From Rothia nasimurium (GTDB lineage: Bacteria; Actinomycetota; Actinomycetes; Actinomycetales; Micrococcaceae), in assembly GCF_928392795.1 (NCBI RefSeq), contig NZ_CAKMTJ010000008.1, positions 1-64,000 on the forward strand: 64,000 nucleotides of DNA. Direction: 5' to 3'. The notes under the pieces are model-generated. The model was not told the DNA's origin. It did not search any database and saw only the letters and a program-made list of their open reading frames with translations. Within the stretch, counting starts at the first letter, position 1. Each line of letters opens with the position of its first letter. Both the position numbers and the translations under genes were made by a program. Below, one piece after another: positions 34,852 to 44,144 of the stretch.

Positions 34852-36174
34852 ATGACCGCACCCGCCACCCCGCACAAACGCCCGCGCAAGGCCGCCCTGG
34901 CCTCCTGGATCGGTTCAGCGCTGGAATACTACGACTTCGCGGTCTTCGGTACAGCCGCGGCCCTGGTGCTCAACCGCATCTTCTTCCCCGAAGACTCGGA
35001 TGCCGCTGGAATCCTCAAATCCATGATGGTGCTGGGCGTCGCCTATGTAGTTCGCCCCTTTGGTGCTATGCTGATGGGCCCGCTGGGCGATAGGTTCGGA
35101 CGCCGTTTTGTGCTCATGCTGACCCTCTTCATGATGGGCGGGGCCACCTTCGCCATTGGCTGCCTGCCCACCTACGACCAGGTGGGGCTGCTTGCCCCCG
35201 CCCTGCTGGTGCTCTGCCGGGTTTTCCAGGGGTTATCGGCGTCGGGTGAGCAGGCGTCCGCTATCTCAATGTCGCTGGAACACGCCCACGACCACCAGCG
35301 GGCCTTCACCACCTCCTGGACCCTGCACGGTACCCAGTTCGGTTCCCTGCTAGCAACGGCGGTATTCCTGCCCTTTGCGGCCCTGCCCGAAGAAGACCTG
35401 CTCAGCTGGGGTTGGCGCGTGCCTTTCTGGCTTTCGGCTTTCGTGCTGGTAGCTGCCTGGCTGATTCGCCGTCGTCTTGAAGAGGCCCCCTCCTTCGTTG
35501 AAACCCAGGCCCAGCAGGTGATTGACCCGGCCCGTCGTAAGGCGCCGCTGGCTCTTGTCTTCACCCGCCACAAGCGGGCGGTGGCGGTGGTGGCCCTGTG
35601 CGCCATGGTCAATACCGTGAACATGGTCTTCACAACCTTCTCAATCTCTTTCGCCACCAAGGGTCACGGAATTGATTCGGGCATTATGCTCTGGGTTCCT
35701 ATTGCCTCTAACGGCCTGAGCCTGCTCGCTATCCCGCTCTGGGCTATGGTCGCTGACCGAATCGGCCGCAAACCTATCTTTGCTACCGGCGCCCTGGTCG
35801 CTGGTGGGCTCATGTTCCCCTACCTGCACGCCATCACAAGCGGCAACATTGTTCTCGTGTTCGTGTTTGGTGTGCTCATGCACGGGGCCTTCTACTCCAT
35901 GGCCAACGGCATCTGGCCGTCCTTCTACGCTGAAATGTTCCCCACTCGGGTGCGGGTGACCGGCCTGGCCCTGGGCACCCAGATTGGTTTTGCCCTGTCG
36001 GGTGGTATCGCTCCTGCAGCAGCTACCGCGCTTGCCGGGGACGACTTTGCCAACTGGGTGGGCCCTGCCGCCTTCACCCTGGGTATGGCGGCTCTGGCCT
36101 GCCTGTGTGCGCTGACCGCTCGTGAGACCGGAAAGCTGACCCTGGCTGAGGTTGACCGGGTGCAGGACCACTAG
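34852..36174 (+). CDS. MFS transporter of the metabolite:H+ symporter (MHS) type
   Basis: A 440-residue, twelve-helix major facilitator. The N-terminal SWIGSALEYYDFAVFGTAAA is typical of MHS transporters (ProP, ShiA, KgtP relatives), and GPLGDRFGRRFVL and ADRIGRKPIF are the two MFS cytoplasmic loop motifs. Substrates of this group include organic acids, shikimate and betaines; specificity cannot be read here. ATG 34852 has AGGA upstream. It is transcribed alone with its own terminator. Confidence 0.9.
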   Translation: MTAPATPHKRPRKAALASWIGSALEYYDFAVFGTAAALVLNRIFFPEDSDAAGILKSMMVLGVAYVVRPFGAMLMGPLGDRFGRRFVLMLTLFMMGGATFAIGCLPTYDQVGLLAPALLVLCRVFQGLSASGEQASAISMSLEHAHDHQRAFTTSWTLHGTQFGSLLATAVFLPFAALPEEDLLSWGWRVPFWLSAFVLVAAWLIRRRLEEAPSFVETQAQQVIDPARRKAPLALVFTRHKRAVAVVALCAMVNTVNMVFTTFSISFATKGHGIDSGIMLWVPIASNGLSLLAIPLWAMVADRIGRKPIFATGALVAGGLMFPYLHAITSGNIVLVFVFGVLMHGAFYSMANGIWPSFYAEMFPTRVRVTGLALGTQIGFALSGGIAPAAATALAGDDFANWVGPAAFTLGMAALACLCALTARETGKLTLAEVDRVQDH

Positions 36175-36192
36175 ATTTTCTCGCAAGAGATA

Positions 36193-36233
36193 AGGACGCC
36201 CGCCCCACCATTCGCAGGTGGGGCGGGCGTCCT
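36193..36233. terminator. Terminator between MFS and mini-GDH genes
   Basis: AGGACGCCCGCCCCACC pairs perfectly with GGTGGGGCGGGCGTCCT around a 7-base loop, followed by GGTTTT. Both stem ends carry the GGACGC motif. It lies between convergent genes. Confidence 0.9.
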
Positions 36234-36298
36234 GGTTTTAGGTGCTAGTCGGTAGAAGAGCCAGCGCTTGCTGGGCGCTACCGATACCTGCCGCGGGT

Positions 36299-38572
36299 CT
36301 AGCGGGAGAGCTTGGCGTCGATGGCCTCGCGGAGGGCCTGTGCTCCTTCGACCCAGGCGTCGAAGTCGCCGTTACCCTCAATATCGGGTAGGGCGCCAGC
36401 TTCGAGACGGGCTGCGCGGAAGGCGCGGGCAATATCGTTGACCGAAGCTCCGTGCTTCTTCTTCATCTCGTACACGAAGGTGATACCCGCGTGGTTGATC
36501 ATGCGGTTAGCTGCGCGGGTTGCGATGATTTCGCTGCGCAGGGGGTGCTCGTCGAAGTAGGAGCCAAACTTCTCGGTAGCGGGAGTCGGGAAGTAGTCAG
36601 CCAGGACGTCGCTGAGGTCGAGGTCGGGCTCGTCGGCGTAGCCGCTGTCAACAAGGGCCGCGGTGAGGTCGATCTTTGCATAGGCGGTGAGTACTGAGAG
36701 CTCAGGGCTGGTGAGGGGGACGTGGGCTTCGGCCCGGTCTGCTAGTTCGGCATCTGAGGGGAGTAGCTCAACCTCGCGGTCCAGGTGTACGGTCTCGGTC
36801 AGGTAGTCCATGAACTCGCCCGCAATGTCGTTGGTGTTGAAAGCTTCGGTGCGCTCTGCCTGCAAGAGTACGTTCTGCTCCAGGTTGGAGCGCAGCACGC
36901 GGCGGCCTACTTCTTCGACCTGCTCAGCGATGAAGTCGGCGCGGTCGCCCTCCTTGAACTGACCCGCTTCGATAGCGCGACCCATGAGAATCTTGAGGTT
37001 GACTTCGCGGTCTGAGGTCTCAACGCCGGCAGAGTTGTCGATAGCATCGGTGTTGACGAGGATGCCACCCGCTGCTGCCTCGATGCGGGCTCGCTGAGTG
37101 AGACCCAGGTTGCCACCTTCGGAGATGACGCGCACCCGCAGCTCGGGTGCGGTGATGCGGAGCTTGTCGTTGGTGGAGTCGCCGACCTGGCTGTTGCTTT
37201 CTTCGGTGGAGCGCACGTAGGTGCCGGTTCCGCCGGTGTAGAGCAGGTCTACGGGGGCCTTGAGCAGGGCGGTAATGAGCTGGTCGCCGCTCATGGTTTC
37301 AACGGCGCTATCAAGGCCCAGGGCCTCCCGCATCTGGGGTGTGACCTCGATGGCCTTGTCTTTACGGGAGTAAACGCCGCCGCCCTCTGAAATCAGTTCG
37401 GGCTTGTAGTCGGTCCAGTAGGCACGGGGCAGGTTGAAGAGGCGCTGACGTTCGGCAAAAGAAGTAGCTGCATCGGGGTTGGGGTCGATGAAGATATGGC
37501 GGGAGTCGAAGGCGCCAATCAGGCGGATATGCTCTGAGAGCAGGGCGCCATTGCCGAACACATCGCCGGCCATGCCGCCGATACCCACCATAGTGAAGTC
37601 TTCAGCCTGAGAATCGTGCCCCAGGGCAGCGAAGTGGCGCTTGACAGATTCCCAGGCGCCGCGGGCGGTAATACCCATTTCCTTGTGGTCGAAGCCGACG
37701 GAGCCGCCGGAGGCGAAGGCGTCGCCCAGCCAGAAGCCGTTAGCGATAGAGATAGCGTTAGCGGTGTCAGAGAAGGTTGCGGTACCCTTATCGGCTGCAA
37801 CGACCAGGTAGTGGTCGTTCTCGTCGAGGGCGACGACGTTTTCGGGGCGGACAATCTGCTGTTCACCCTGCTCGTCGGTAACCAGGTTGTCGGTGACGTC
37901 TAGCAGGGACTGGATGAAGAGCTTGTAGGCGGCAACACCCATCTCGTTGTACTTGTCCTGCTCGGCATCACGGTCGGGCAGGTTCTTGGGGACGAAACCG
38001 CCCTTGGAGCCGGTGGGGATGATAACGGCGTTCTTGGTGACCTGAGCTTTAACCAGACCGAGCACCTCGGTGCGGAAATCCTCGGGGCGGTCGCTCCAGC
38101 GCAGACCACCGCGGGCAACCTTGCCAAAGCGCAGATGCACACCTTCGAGAGCTTCACCTTCGACAAAAATTTCAAAGAGCGGCTTGGGGAGGGGCGCGAA
38201 AGAGATATCGCGGGTTGAAATTTTTAGGGCGATGGTTTCTTTACCCTGATAGGCATTGGTGCGAACAGTTGCGAGGACGACCTCAAGCAGCTTGGTGAAG
38301 AAATCCTGGGTTTCGTCGTCCAGCTTTTCGATATCGGCGCGCACGTCTTCAGCCGCTGCGCGCTGGGAGGCGCGGCGGGCGTCCGCGTCCTTTTCGAGGG
38401 CGGGGTCGAAGCCGGTGCTGAAGATATCGGCAATACCTGCGGCGACGCCGGGGTTGTCGGCAAGAGCCTGGGCCATGAAGTCTTCGCTGAAGTTGGCTCC
38501 GAGCTGCAGGAGATAGCGGGAATAAGCGTGCAGAACCTTGGCTGAGAGAGCTGAAGTAGTAGTGGCTGACAT
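36299..38572 (-). CDS. Short NAD-glutamate dehydrogenase homologue (catalytic core only)
   Basis: 757 residues that align with roughly residues 670-1380 of the 1633-residue NAD-glutamate dehydrogenase encoded on the opposite strand. It retains the catalytic region: GGLRWSDRPEDFRTEVLGLV (about residue 155), KNAVIIPTGSKGGFVPK, ADKGTATFSDTANAIS, FASGGSVGFDHKEMGI and GGNLGLTQRARIE. The ACT-containing N-terminal ~660 residues and the C-terminal ~240 residues of the large enzyme are absent. ATG 38570-38572 (or 38573-38575) follows GAAGGG; the open frame runs upstream to 38797 without homology. All catalytic motifs look intact, so it may be an unregulated or partner version rather than a pseudogene. 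Confidence 0.85.
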   Translation of the reverse strand: MSATTTSALSAKVLHAYSRYLLQLGANFSEDFMAQALADNPGVAAGIADIFSTGFDPALEKDADARRASQRAAAEDVRADIEKLDDETQDFFTKLLEVVLATVRTNAYQGKETIALKISTRDISFAPLPKPLFEIFVEGEALEGVHLRFGKVARGGLRWSDRPEDFRTEVLGLVKAQVTKNAVIIPTGSKGGFVPKNLPDRDAEQDKYNEMGVAAYKLFIQSLLDVTDNLVTDEQGEQQIVRPENVVALDENDHYLVVAADKGTATFSDTANAISIANGFWLGDAFASGGSVGFDHKEMGITARGAWESVKRHFAALGHDSQAEDFTMVGIGGMAGDVFGNGALLSEHIRLIGAFDSRHIFIDPNPDAATSFAERQRLFNLPRAYWTDYKPELISEGGGVYSRKDKAIEVTPQMREALGLDSAVETMSGDQLITALLKAPVDLLYTGGTGTYVRSTEESNSQVGDSTNDKLRITAPELRVRVISEGGNLGLTQRARIEAAAGGILVNTDAIDNSAGVETSDREVNLKILMGRAIEAGQFKEGDRADFIAEQVEEVGRRVLRSNLEQNVLLQAERTEAFNTNDIAGEFMDYLTETVHLDREVELLPSDAELADRAEAHVPLTSPELSVLTAYAKIDLTAALVDSGYADEPDLDLSDVLADYFPTPATEKFGSYFDEHPLRSEIIATRAANRMINHAGITFVYEMKKKHGASVNDIARAFRAARLEAGALPDIEGNGDFDAWVEGAQALREAIDAKLSR

Positions 38573-38832
38573 CATCTGCCCTTCTAGTCGGGGAGGGCAC
38601 CTTAGTGCCCTGGTGGAAATTCCAGCATAAGAGGGCGAAGGTCGAGCTGGCGATACCATTTTTGCAATGTGAGACTGTATGTCTCGCATATGAAGAGCTG
38701 CTGGGTGCAGGCTGCCTCCTGGGTGTTGCGGTTCACTCCCCGCCGCCTTCCCGACTACTATGTAAGTGGAACACACACCTGCGTTCCCAGATATCACAAC
38801 GGAGTGACATCCGCCCAGCGAAAGGCAAACCC

Positions 38833-41800
38833 TTGCTTACGAACAATCGTTCAGCCCACTGGTCCGGCAGTGAAGATTGGATCAATGAATACTACCGTCA
38901 CAGCTCAGCCGATGAGCTTGAAGGTCTGAGCGACCAGCAGCTCACCAACCTGGCCCAGGCCCACCGTGCTCTGGCAGAACAGCGTGAAGCTGGTGAAGCC
39001 CTCATTTCAGTGAGCAATGACGACGCCGGTAGCACCCTCTTTATCGTTGTGGATGACACCAGCTTCCTGGTCTCATCTATTACCGCTCAGATTGCCGCTA
39101 ACTGGGGCGGTATCTCGGGTCTGATTCACCCCACCTTTGTGGTGGACCGTGATGAGAGCGGGCACCTCATCAACGCCACAGGTACCGGTTTTAAGCAGCC
39201 TGTGGCAAGCGGTGACACCGTTTCTATGCCTATTCTGCGCGATGCCGCTACCGGCAACATCGGTGCCGGTGCCACCATCGAGTCGTGGATTGCCGTCCGC
39301 CTTACCTCTCGCGTTGAGGGCGATAGCATCGCCCGCCTTGAAAACGAAATTCGCTCCATCCTGATCGACGTGCGCCGCGCTGCCCGTGACAACGACGCCA
39401 TGGCCGCCCGCACCCTCGACATCGCCGAAAAACTGGGCGAACTCACCGACGTTACCCTGGGCGGGGCTGCCCACTACACCGGTTCCATCAACTCCGATGC
39501 CGACCCCATGACCCGCATTGAATCGGTCCAGGAATTCTTGCGCTGGCTCACCCGCGGCAACTTCCTCTTCATGGGCATTAAGGAACGCGACCTTTCAGGC
39601 CGCTCCGGTGACCTGCTGCTGACCGACCGTGACGGCTCTGGCCTGGGTATTCTTGCCGATACCGGAGAAGGTGACCCCATCGTCCTCACCGGTCTGGGCC
39701 TCGAAAACGCCCGCGACCCCAAGCCCCTCTACATCACCAAGGCCAACTCCCGCTCCACCGTGCACCGCCACGAGTACCTGGACTACATCGGTGTGCGCGA
39801 CTTTGACCGCTCCGGCAAGATTGTGGGTGAATACGTCATTCTGGGCCTCTTCTCCCGCCAGGCGTACTCTCTGCCCGCCGTCGAAACCCCCATCGTGCGT
39901 GAACGTGTAGCTATCATGCGCCGCCACCTGGGCTACCAGCCAGGCTCCCACTCCGACAAGACCCTGGCCGGCATTATCGAAGACTACCCCCGCCTCGAAC
40001 TTCTCCACGCCGACCTACAGGAACTTACCGATACCTTCCGTGGCATCATGGGCCTGGAAGAGCGTCGCACCACCCGCCTCTTCCTGCGTCCGGACGCCTT
40101 TGGCCGCTTTGTCTCCGCCACAGTCTTCCTGCCCCGCGACCGCTACAACACCCACGTGCGTCAGCGCCTGGAAGCTGTCTTCCACGAGTTCATCGATATT
40201 GAAAGCCTAGACTTCGAGGTCTACCTCTCCACCTCGTCCCTGGCTCGTATCTTCTTCCGTCTGCGCCTGACAACCCCTAACACCATTCCGGCCCTGGATG
40301 CCAAGGCGATTGAGCGCCGTCTGCAGGAAGCTACCCGATCCTGGGGCGAGGCAACCGCGGCTGCCGTTGAGACAGCAGCTGCCGGCGAAGGTTTGAGCGC
40401 CGAGGACGGCCGTGCAGCTGCCTCAGCTTGGTCTGAGGCTGTGCCCATGACCTACCGCGCCGACTACGAGGTAGAAAACGCCGTTGAAGATATCAATATT
40501 TTCGAATCTCTCAGCGACGAGCAGCCGGCCGCCATCCGCATGGGGGAGCGCCAGGGTCGAACCCGCATCAAGACCTACCTGGCTAGTGCCCACACCCTCA
40601 CCGAGCTGCTACCCGTGATGCAGAATATGGGTCTGGTCGTTATCGATCAGAAGCCCTACGACATCACCCCGGCAGACGGCCGCAGCTTCTCCCTCTATGA
40701 CTTCGGTGTTGAACTGCCCGAAGGTATCGAAGCGGAGAAGGTCGCTGCTCTCTACGAGGATGCCCTGAACGCCTACCTGCTGGGCAAGCGAGAGTCCGAC
40801 AGCCTAGACCGCCTGATTCTTGCAGAGGGGCTGACCTGGGAGCAGGTCCGCGTGCTGCGCGCCTACACCCACTACCTGGTGCAGCTGGGGCAGGTCTACA
40901 CCGCAGAGTTCATGTCTGATACCCTGCTTGCCTACCCTGCCGCTACCCGCCTACTCGCCGACTACTTCGCAGCTAGCTTCGACCCCGATGCCGAGTTCGC
41001 AAGCGACGAGCAGCGCGAGGACGCCCGTGAGCAGGTCTTGCGTGAACTGGGCGGCGTCCTGGATGCCATCCCCACCCTCGACGTGGACCGCTTCATGCGC
41101 TCCTTGGCCGCCGTCATGAAGGCGACCCTGCGCACCAACGCCTACCTGGATCGTCCTGCCCTCGCCCTCAAGGTGGCACCCGGCCAGATTGATTTTGCGC
41201 CCCTGCCCCGCCCCACCTTCGAAATCTTTGTCTACTCACCCCGCGTTGAGGGTGTGCACCTGCGCTTCGGCTCCGTTGCCCGCGGTGGCCTGCGCTGGTC
41301 TGACCGCCGCGAAGACTTCCGCACCGAGGTGCTGGGCCTGGTCAAGGCTCAGATGGTCAAGAACGCCGTCATTATCCCCACCGGTGCCAAGGGCGGCTTC
41401 TACCCCAAGCAGCTCCCCAACCCGGCCCTCGACCGAGACGCCTGGATTACCGAAGGTCGCGAGTCCTACAAGGTCTTCATCGCCTCCCTGCTCGACGTCA
41501 CCGACAACCTGGCTATTGAGGCTGACGGCAGCGAAACCGTCGTACACAACCCCCGCGTTATCGCCCGCGACGGCGACGACTACTACCTGGTTGTAGCCGC
41601 TGACAAGGGCACCGCATCCTTCTCAGACACCGCTAATGCCATCAGCGCAGACTACGGCTTCTGGCTGGGCGACGCCTTCGCCTCCGGCGGCTCCGTCGGC
41701 TACGACCACAAGGCCATGGGCATTACCGCCCGCGGCGCCTGGGAGTCAGTCAAGCGCCACTTCGCTGAGCTGGGCATCGACTGCCAGACCGAAGAATTCA

Positions 41801-43734
41801 CCGCCGTCGGCATTGGCGACATGAGCGGTGACGTCTTCGGCAACGGCCTCATGCGCTCCCGCGCCACCCGACTGGTTGCGGCCTTCGACCACCGCGACAT
41901 CTTCCTGGACCCCAACCCCAAGGCCGATGTCGCCTTCGACGAGCGTGTACGCCTCTACAACCTGCCCCGCTCCTCCTGGCAGGACTACAACCCCGAGCTC
42001 ATCTCCGCCGGTGGTGGCGTCTACTCGCGCGGCGCTAAGTCCATCCCAATCTCCGAGCAGGTACGTCAGGCCCTAGGCCTCGACGAAGGCGTCACCGAAA
42101 TGGCCCCGCCCGAACTGCTCTCCGCCATCCTCAAGGCCCCCGTCGACCTGCTCTACAACGGCGGTATCGGCACCTACGTCAAGGGCTTCACCGAAACCCA
42201 CGCCGCCGTAGGCGACAAGGCCAACGACGCCATCCGCGTCAACGGCCGCGACCTGCGCGCTCGCATCGTGGGCGAAGGTGGTAACCTGGGCTTCACCCAG
42301 CTGGGTCGTATCGAAGCTGCCCGCGCCGGCATCCTCATCAATACCGACGCCATCGATAACTCCGCCGGTGTAGAGACCTCAGACCGCGAGGTCAACATCA
42401 AGATCCTGGTAGACCGCCTGGTCACCGCCGGTGAGCTCTCTGCCGAAGAACGCGCAGGCTTCATCGAAGCCCAGCGCGAGGACGTCGGCGCCCAGGTGCT
42501 GCGCACCAACGTTGAGCAGAACGTGCTGCTGCAGGCTGAGCGCCACGGTGTGGTGCCCGGTGTTGAGGCCTACATCCGTCTGATTCACGACCTGGAAGAG
42601 AACGCCGGCCTTAACCGCGAGGTGGAATTCCTACCCACCGACGAGGAAATCCGCGAACGCTACGAGGCTACCGGTGAAACCCTTAACGGGCCCGAGCTGG
42701 CTGTTCTTGCTGCCTACGTGAAGATCCACCTCACCGCAGAGCTTGAGAAGACTGACCTGGCAGACGACCCCTACCTGGCCCGTGTGCTTACCGAGTACTT
42801 CCCGCCCGCCCTGGTTGAACGCTTCGGCGAGCACCTAGAATCTCACCCCCTGCGCAAGCAGATTATCTGCACCCGCGTAGCCAACGAGATGGTCAACCTG
42901 GGCGGTATCACCCACGTCTTCCGCGCAGTGGAAGAAACCGGCGTGGGGGTAGACGCCCTGGCACGCGCCTTCTACGTTTCACGTGAAACATTTGGCATTG
43001 GCAACTCAGCGCGGTTGCATCGCGAGCTTCCTGCCTCAGTTCCCCTGGAAGGCTGGCAGGCCGTCATCAAGGACTGGCAGCGTGTGCTCGACCGCCTGGC
43101 CCGCTGGTTTGCGGCCGAACGCTCAGTCGTCGTGGGCACCCCCATCGCCGAGATGGTTGAGCGCTTCAAGCCCGTTGCAGAGCTCATTCCTTCACTCAAG
43201 GACTACTTCTCAGAGAACACCCGCGCTCGCGTTCGCGCTATGCGTGACCAGGCTGAAGGGTGGGGTCTGCCTGAAGAACTCATCGTCAACTGGATTCGCG
43301 AGTTCGAAGCTTTCGCCCTCATGGACGTGGTTCGCATTGCCGAAGCTCACGGCCTCTCCACCGAACAGGTTGCCCGTGTCTACTACTCGGTTTACGACCG
43401 CTTCCAGGTAGACCTGCTGCTGACCACTATCTCCAAGCTGCCGCGTAATGACCGCTGGGAGACCCTGGCTCGTTCCTCCCTGCGCGATGACCTCTACGAG
43501 ATTGCTGCCTCCCTGGCGCTCAACGTCGTCCAGGAAGTTGGTGAGGGCGTGGCCGCCGGAACCGAGAGCGGCGACACCGCGGTAGCCCGTTGGGTAGAGA
43601 ACCACCCCGTCCGTATGGGCCGTGTGGACTCCATGCTGGCTGAGATTCAGGACGCCGCCCCCGGCGCCGACGGCCGCCCCCGCCTGGCCGTCCTGCAGGT
43701 AGCCCTGCGCACCCTGCGCGGCGCGGTCAGCTAG
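38833..43734 (+). CDS. gdh: NAD-specific glutamate dehydrogenase, large (L-GDH) type
   Basis: About 1633 residues, matching the ~180-kDa actinobacterial enzymes that deaminate glutamate to 2-oxoglutarate with NAD+. The N-terminal half holds ACT-like regulatory segments (SVQEFLRWLTRGNFLFMGIK near residue 230, ETPIVRERVAIMRRHLG near 355). The catalytic part begins near 815 with GGLRWSDRREDFRTEVLGLV, then KNAVIIPTGAKGGFYPK and GEGGNLGFTQLGRIE. A C-terminal helical region with YFSENTRARVRAMRDQAEGW follows. Start TTG 38833 has AAAGG seven bases upstream; upstream in-frame codons to 38605 look like promoter DNA. A parS-type site is embedded at 42975-42990. Confidence 0.93.
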   Translation: MLTNNRSAHWSGSEDWINEYYRHSSADELEGLSDQQLTNLAQAHRALAEQREAGEALISVSNDDAGSTLFIVVDDTSFLVSSITAQIAANWGGISGLIHPTFVVDRDESGHLINATGTGFKQPVASGDTVSMPILRDAATGNIGAGATIESWIAVRLTSRVEGDSIARLENEIRSILIDVRRAARDNDAMAARTLDIAEKLGELTDVTLGGAAHYTGSINSDADPMTRIESVQEFLRWLTRGNFLFMGIKERDLSGRSGDLLLTDRDGSGLGILADTGEGDPIVLTGLGLENARDPKPLYITKANSRSTVHRHEYLDYIGVRDFDRSGKIVGEYVILGLFSRQAYSLPAVETPIVRERVAIMRRHLGYQPGSHSDKTLAGIIEDYPRLELLHADLQELTDTFRGIMGLEERRTTRLFLRPDAFGRFVSATVFLPRDRYNTHVRQRLEAVFHEFIDIESLDFEVYLSTSSLARIFFRLRLTTPNTIPALDAKAIERRLQEATRSWGEATAAAVETAAAGEGLSAEDGRAAASAWSEAVPMTYRADYEVENAVEDINIFESLSDEQPAAIRMGERQGRTRIKTYLASAHTLTELLPVMQNMGLVVIDQKPYDITPADGRSFSLYDFGVELPEGIEAEKVAALYEDALNAYLLGKRESDSLDRLILAEGLTWEQVRVLRAYTHYLVQLGQVYTAEFMSDTLLAYPAATRLLADYFAASFDPDAEFASDEQREDAREQVLRELGGVLDAIPTLDVDRFMRSLAAVMKATLRTNAYLDRPALALKVAPGQIDFAPLPRPTFEIFVYSPRVEGVHLRFGSVARGGLRWSDRREDFRTEVLGLVKAQMVKNAVIIPTGAKGGFYPKQLPNPALDRDAWITEGRESYKVFIASLLDVTDNLAIEADGSETVVHNPRVIARDGDDYYLVVAADKGTASFSDTANAISADYGFWLGDAFASGGSVGYDHKAMGITARGAWESVKRHFAELGIDCQTEEFTAVGIGDMSGDVFGNGLMRSRATRLVAAFDHRDIFLDPNPKADVAFDERVRLYNLPRSSWQDYNPELISAGGGVYSRGAKSIPISEQVRQALGLDEGVTEMAPPELLSAILKAPVDLLYNGGIGTYVKGFTETHAAVGDKANDAIRVNGRDLRARIVGEGGNLGFTQLGRIEAARAGILINTDAIDNSAGVETSDREVNIKILVDRLVTAGELSAEERAGFIEAQREDVGAQVLRTNVEQNVLLQAERHGVVPGVEAYIRLIHDLEENAGLNREVEFLPTDEEIRERYEATGETLNGPELAVLAAYVKIHLTAELEKTDLADDPYLARVLTEYFPPALVERFGEHLESHPLRKQIICTRVANEMVNLGGITHVFRAVEETGVGVDALARAFYVSRETFGIGNSARLHRELPASVPLEGWQAVIKDWQRVLDRLARWFAAERSVVVGTPIAEMVERFKPVAELIPSLKDYFSENTRARVRAMRDQAEGWGLPEELIVNWIREFEAFALMDVVRIAEAHGLSTEQVARVYYSVYDRFQVDLLLTTISKLPRNDRWETLARSSLRDDLYEIAASLALNVVQEVGEGVAAGTESGDTAVARWVENHPVRMGRVDSMLAEIQDAAPGADGRPRLAVLQVALRTLRGAVS
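42975..42990. other. parS-type chromosome partition site (inside gdh)
   Basis: CGTTTCACGTGAAACA contains the 14-bp palindrome GTTTCACGTGAAAC that is the core ParB-binding site across bacteria; it differs from the 16-bp consensus only in the first base. It lies within the coding sequence (codons for FYVSRETFG). Confidence 0.8.
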
Positions 43735-43864
43735 GCCTCGGTTTATACACAGTAGCCCATGCCTTCTCTCATGATTTCCAGTGGTTGAGTAGCAGGAAAT
43801 TATAGAGGGAAGGAGTGGGCTTCTTCGCCTCAGCAGTGGCTCCTATAGCCACCTCCCTTAAGTA

Positions 43865-43938
43865 GGCAATATTCTGCCGTTTTGTGGGATGGTGGCCTAG
43901 AATTATAGATAAATCGAGTATATCGGCGAGATTTTGCC
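43865..43938. promoter_or_regulatory. Paired operators of the hipBA genes
   Basis: GGCAATATTCTGCC (43865-43878) and GGCGAGATTTTGCC (43925-43938) are two copies of a GGC-N8-GCC dyad exactly 60 bp apart, about six helical turns, so both face the same side of the DNA. The second ends 15 bp before the hipB start. This fits cooperative autorepression as known for HipB. Confidence 0.65.
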
Positions 43939-43952
43939 GGTTAGGAGATGCT

Positions 43953-44144
43953 GTGGAGCTAGGAAAAGTTGTGCGTGCCTATCGTAAAAAACTCAAAATG
44001 TCACAGGAAGAGTTAGCTGCACTCAGTGGTATTTCTGAACGCACTCTACGTGATTTGGAGAAAGGGCGTTTGAGTGTCTCTTTAGAGAAAGCTGTAGCTG
44101 TTGCCGATGTGCTGGGTCTGAAAATTCAGGTGATTGAGGCATGA
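43953..44144 (+). CDS. hipB: HipB-like XRE-family antitoxin
   Basis: A 63-residue helix-turn-helix protein. VRAYRKKLKMSQEELAALSG and ISERTLRDLEKGRLSVSLEK form the XRE fold. GTG 43953 follows AGGAG with 5-base spacing, giving a start just before the first helix. It would neutralise HipA and repress the operon. Its stop overlaps the hipA start (ATGA). Base composition is AT-richer than the flanking genes. Confidence 0.88.
   Translation: MELGKVVRAYRKKLKMSQEELAALSGISERTLRDLEKGRLSVSLEKAVAVADVLGLKIQVIEA

Noticed and set aside
38573-38797. N-terminal extension of the mini glutamate dehydrogenase
   Set aside because: Overlaps the same divergent promoter region; a good ribosome site precedes the ATG at 38570-38575.
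38605-38832. N-terminal extension of the large glutamate dehydrogenase
   Set aside because: The frame is open but the predicted residues show no similarity to the family, and the stretch must hold promoters for two divergent genes.
43465-43560. Possible programmed frameshift near the end of gdh
   Set aside because: The reading frame is continuous to the natural stop and length fits the family, so no recoding is needed.
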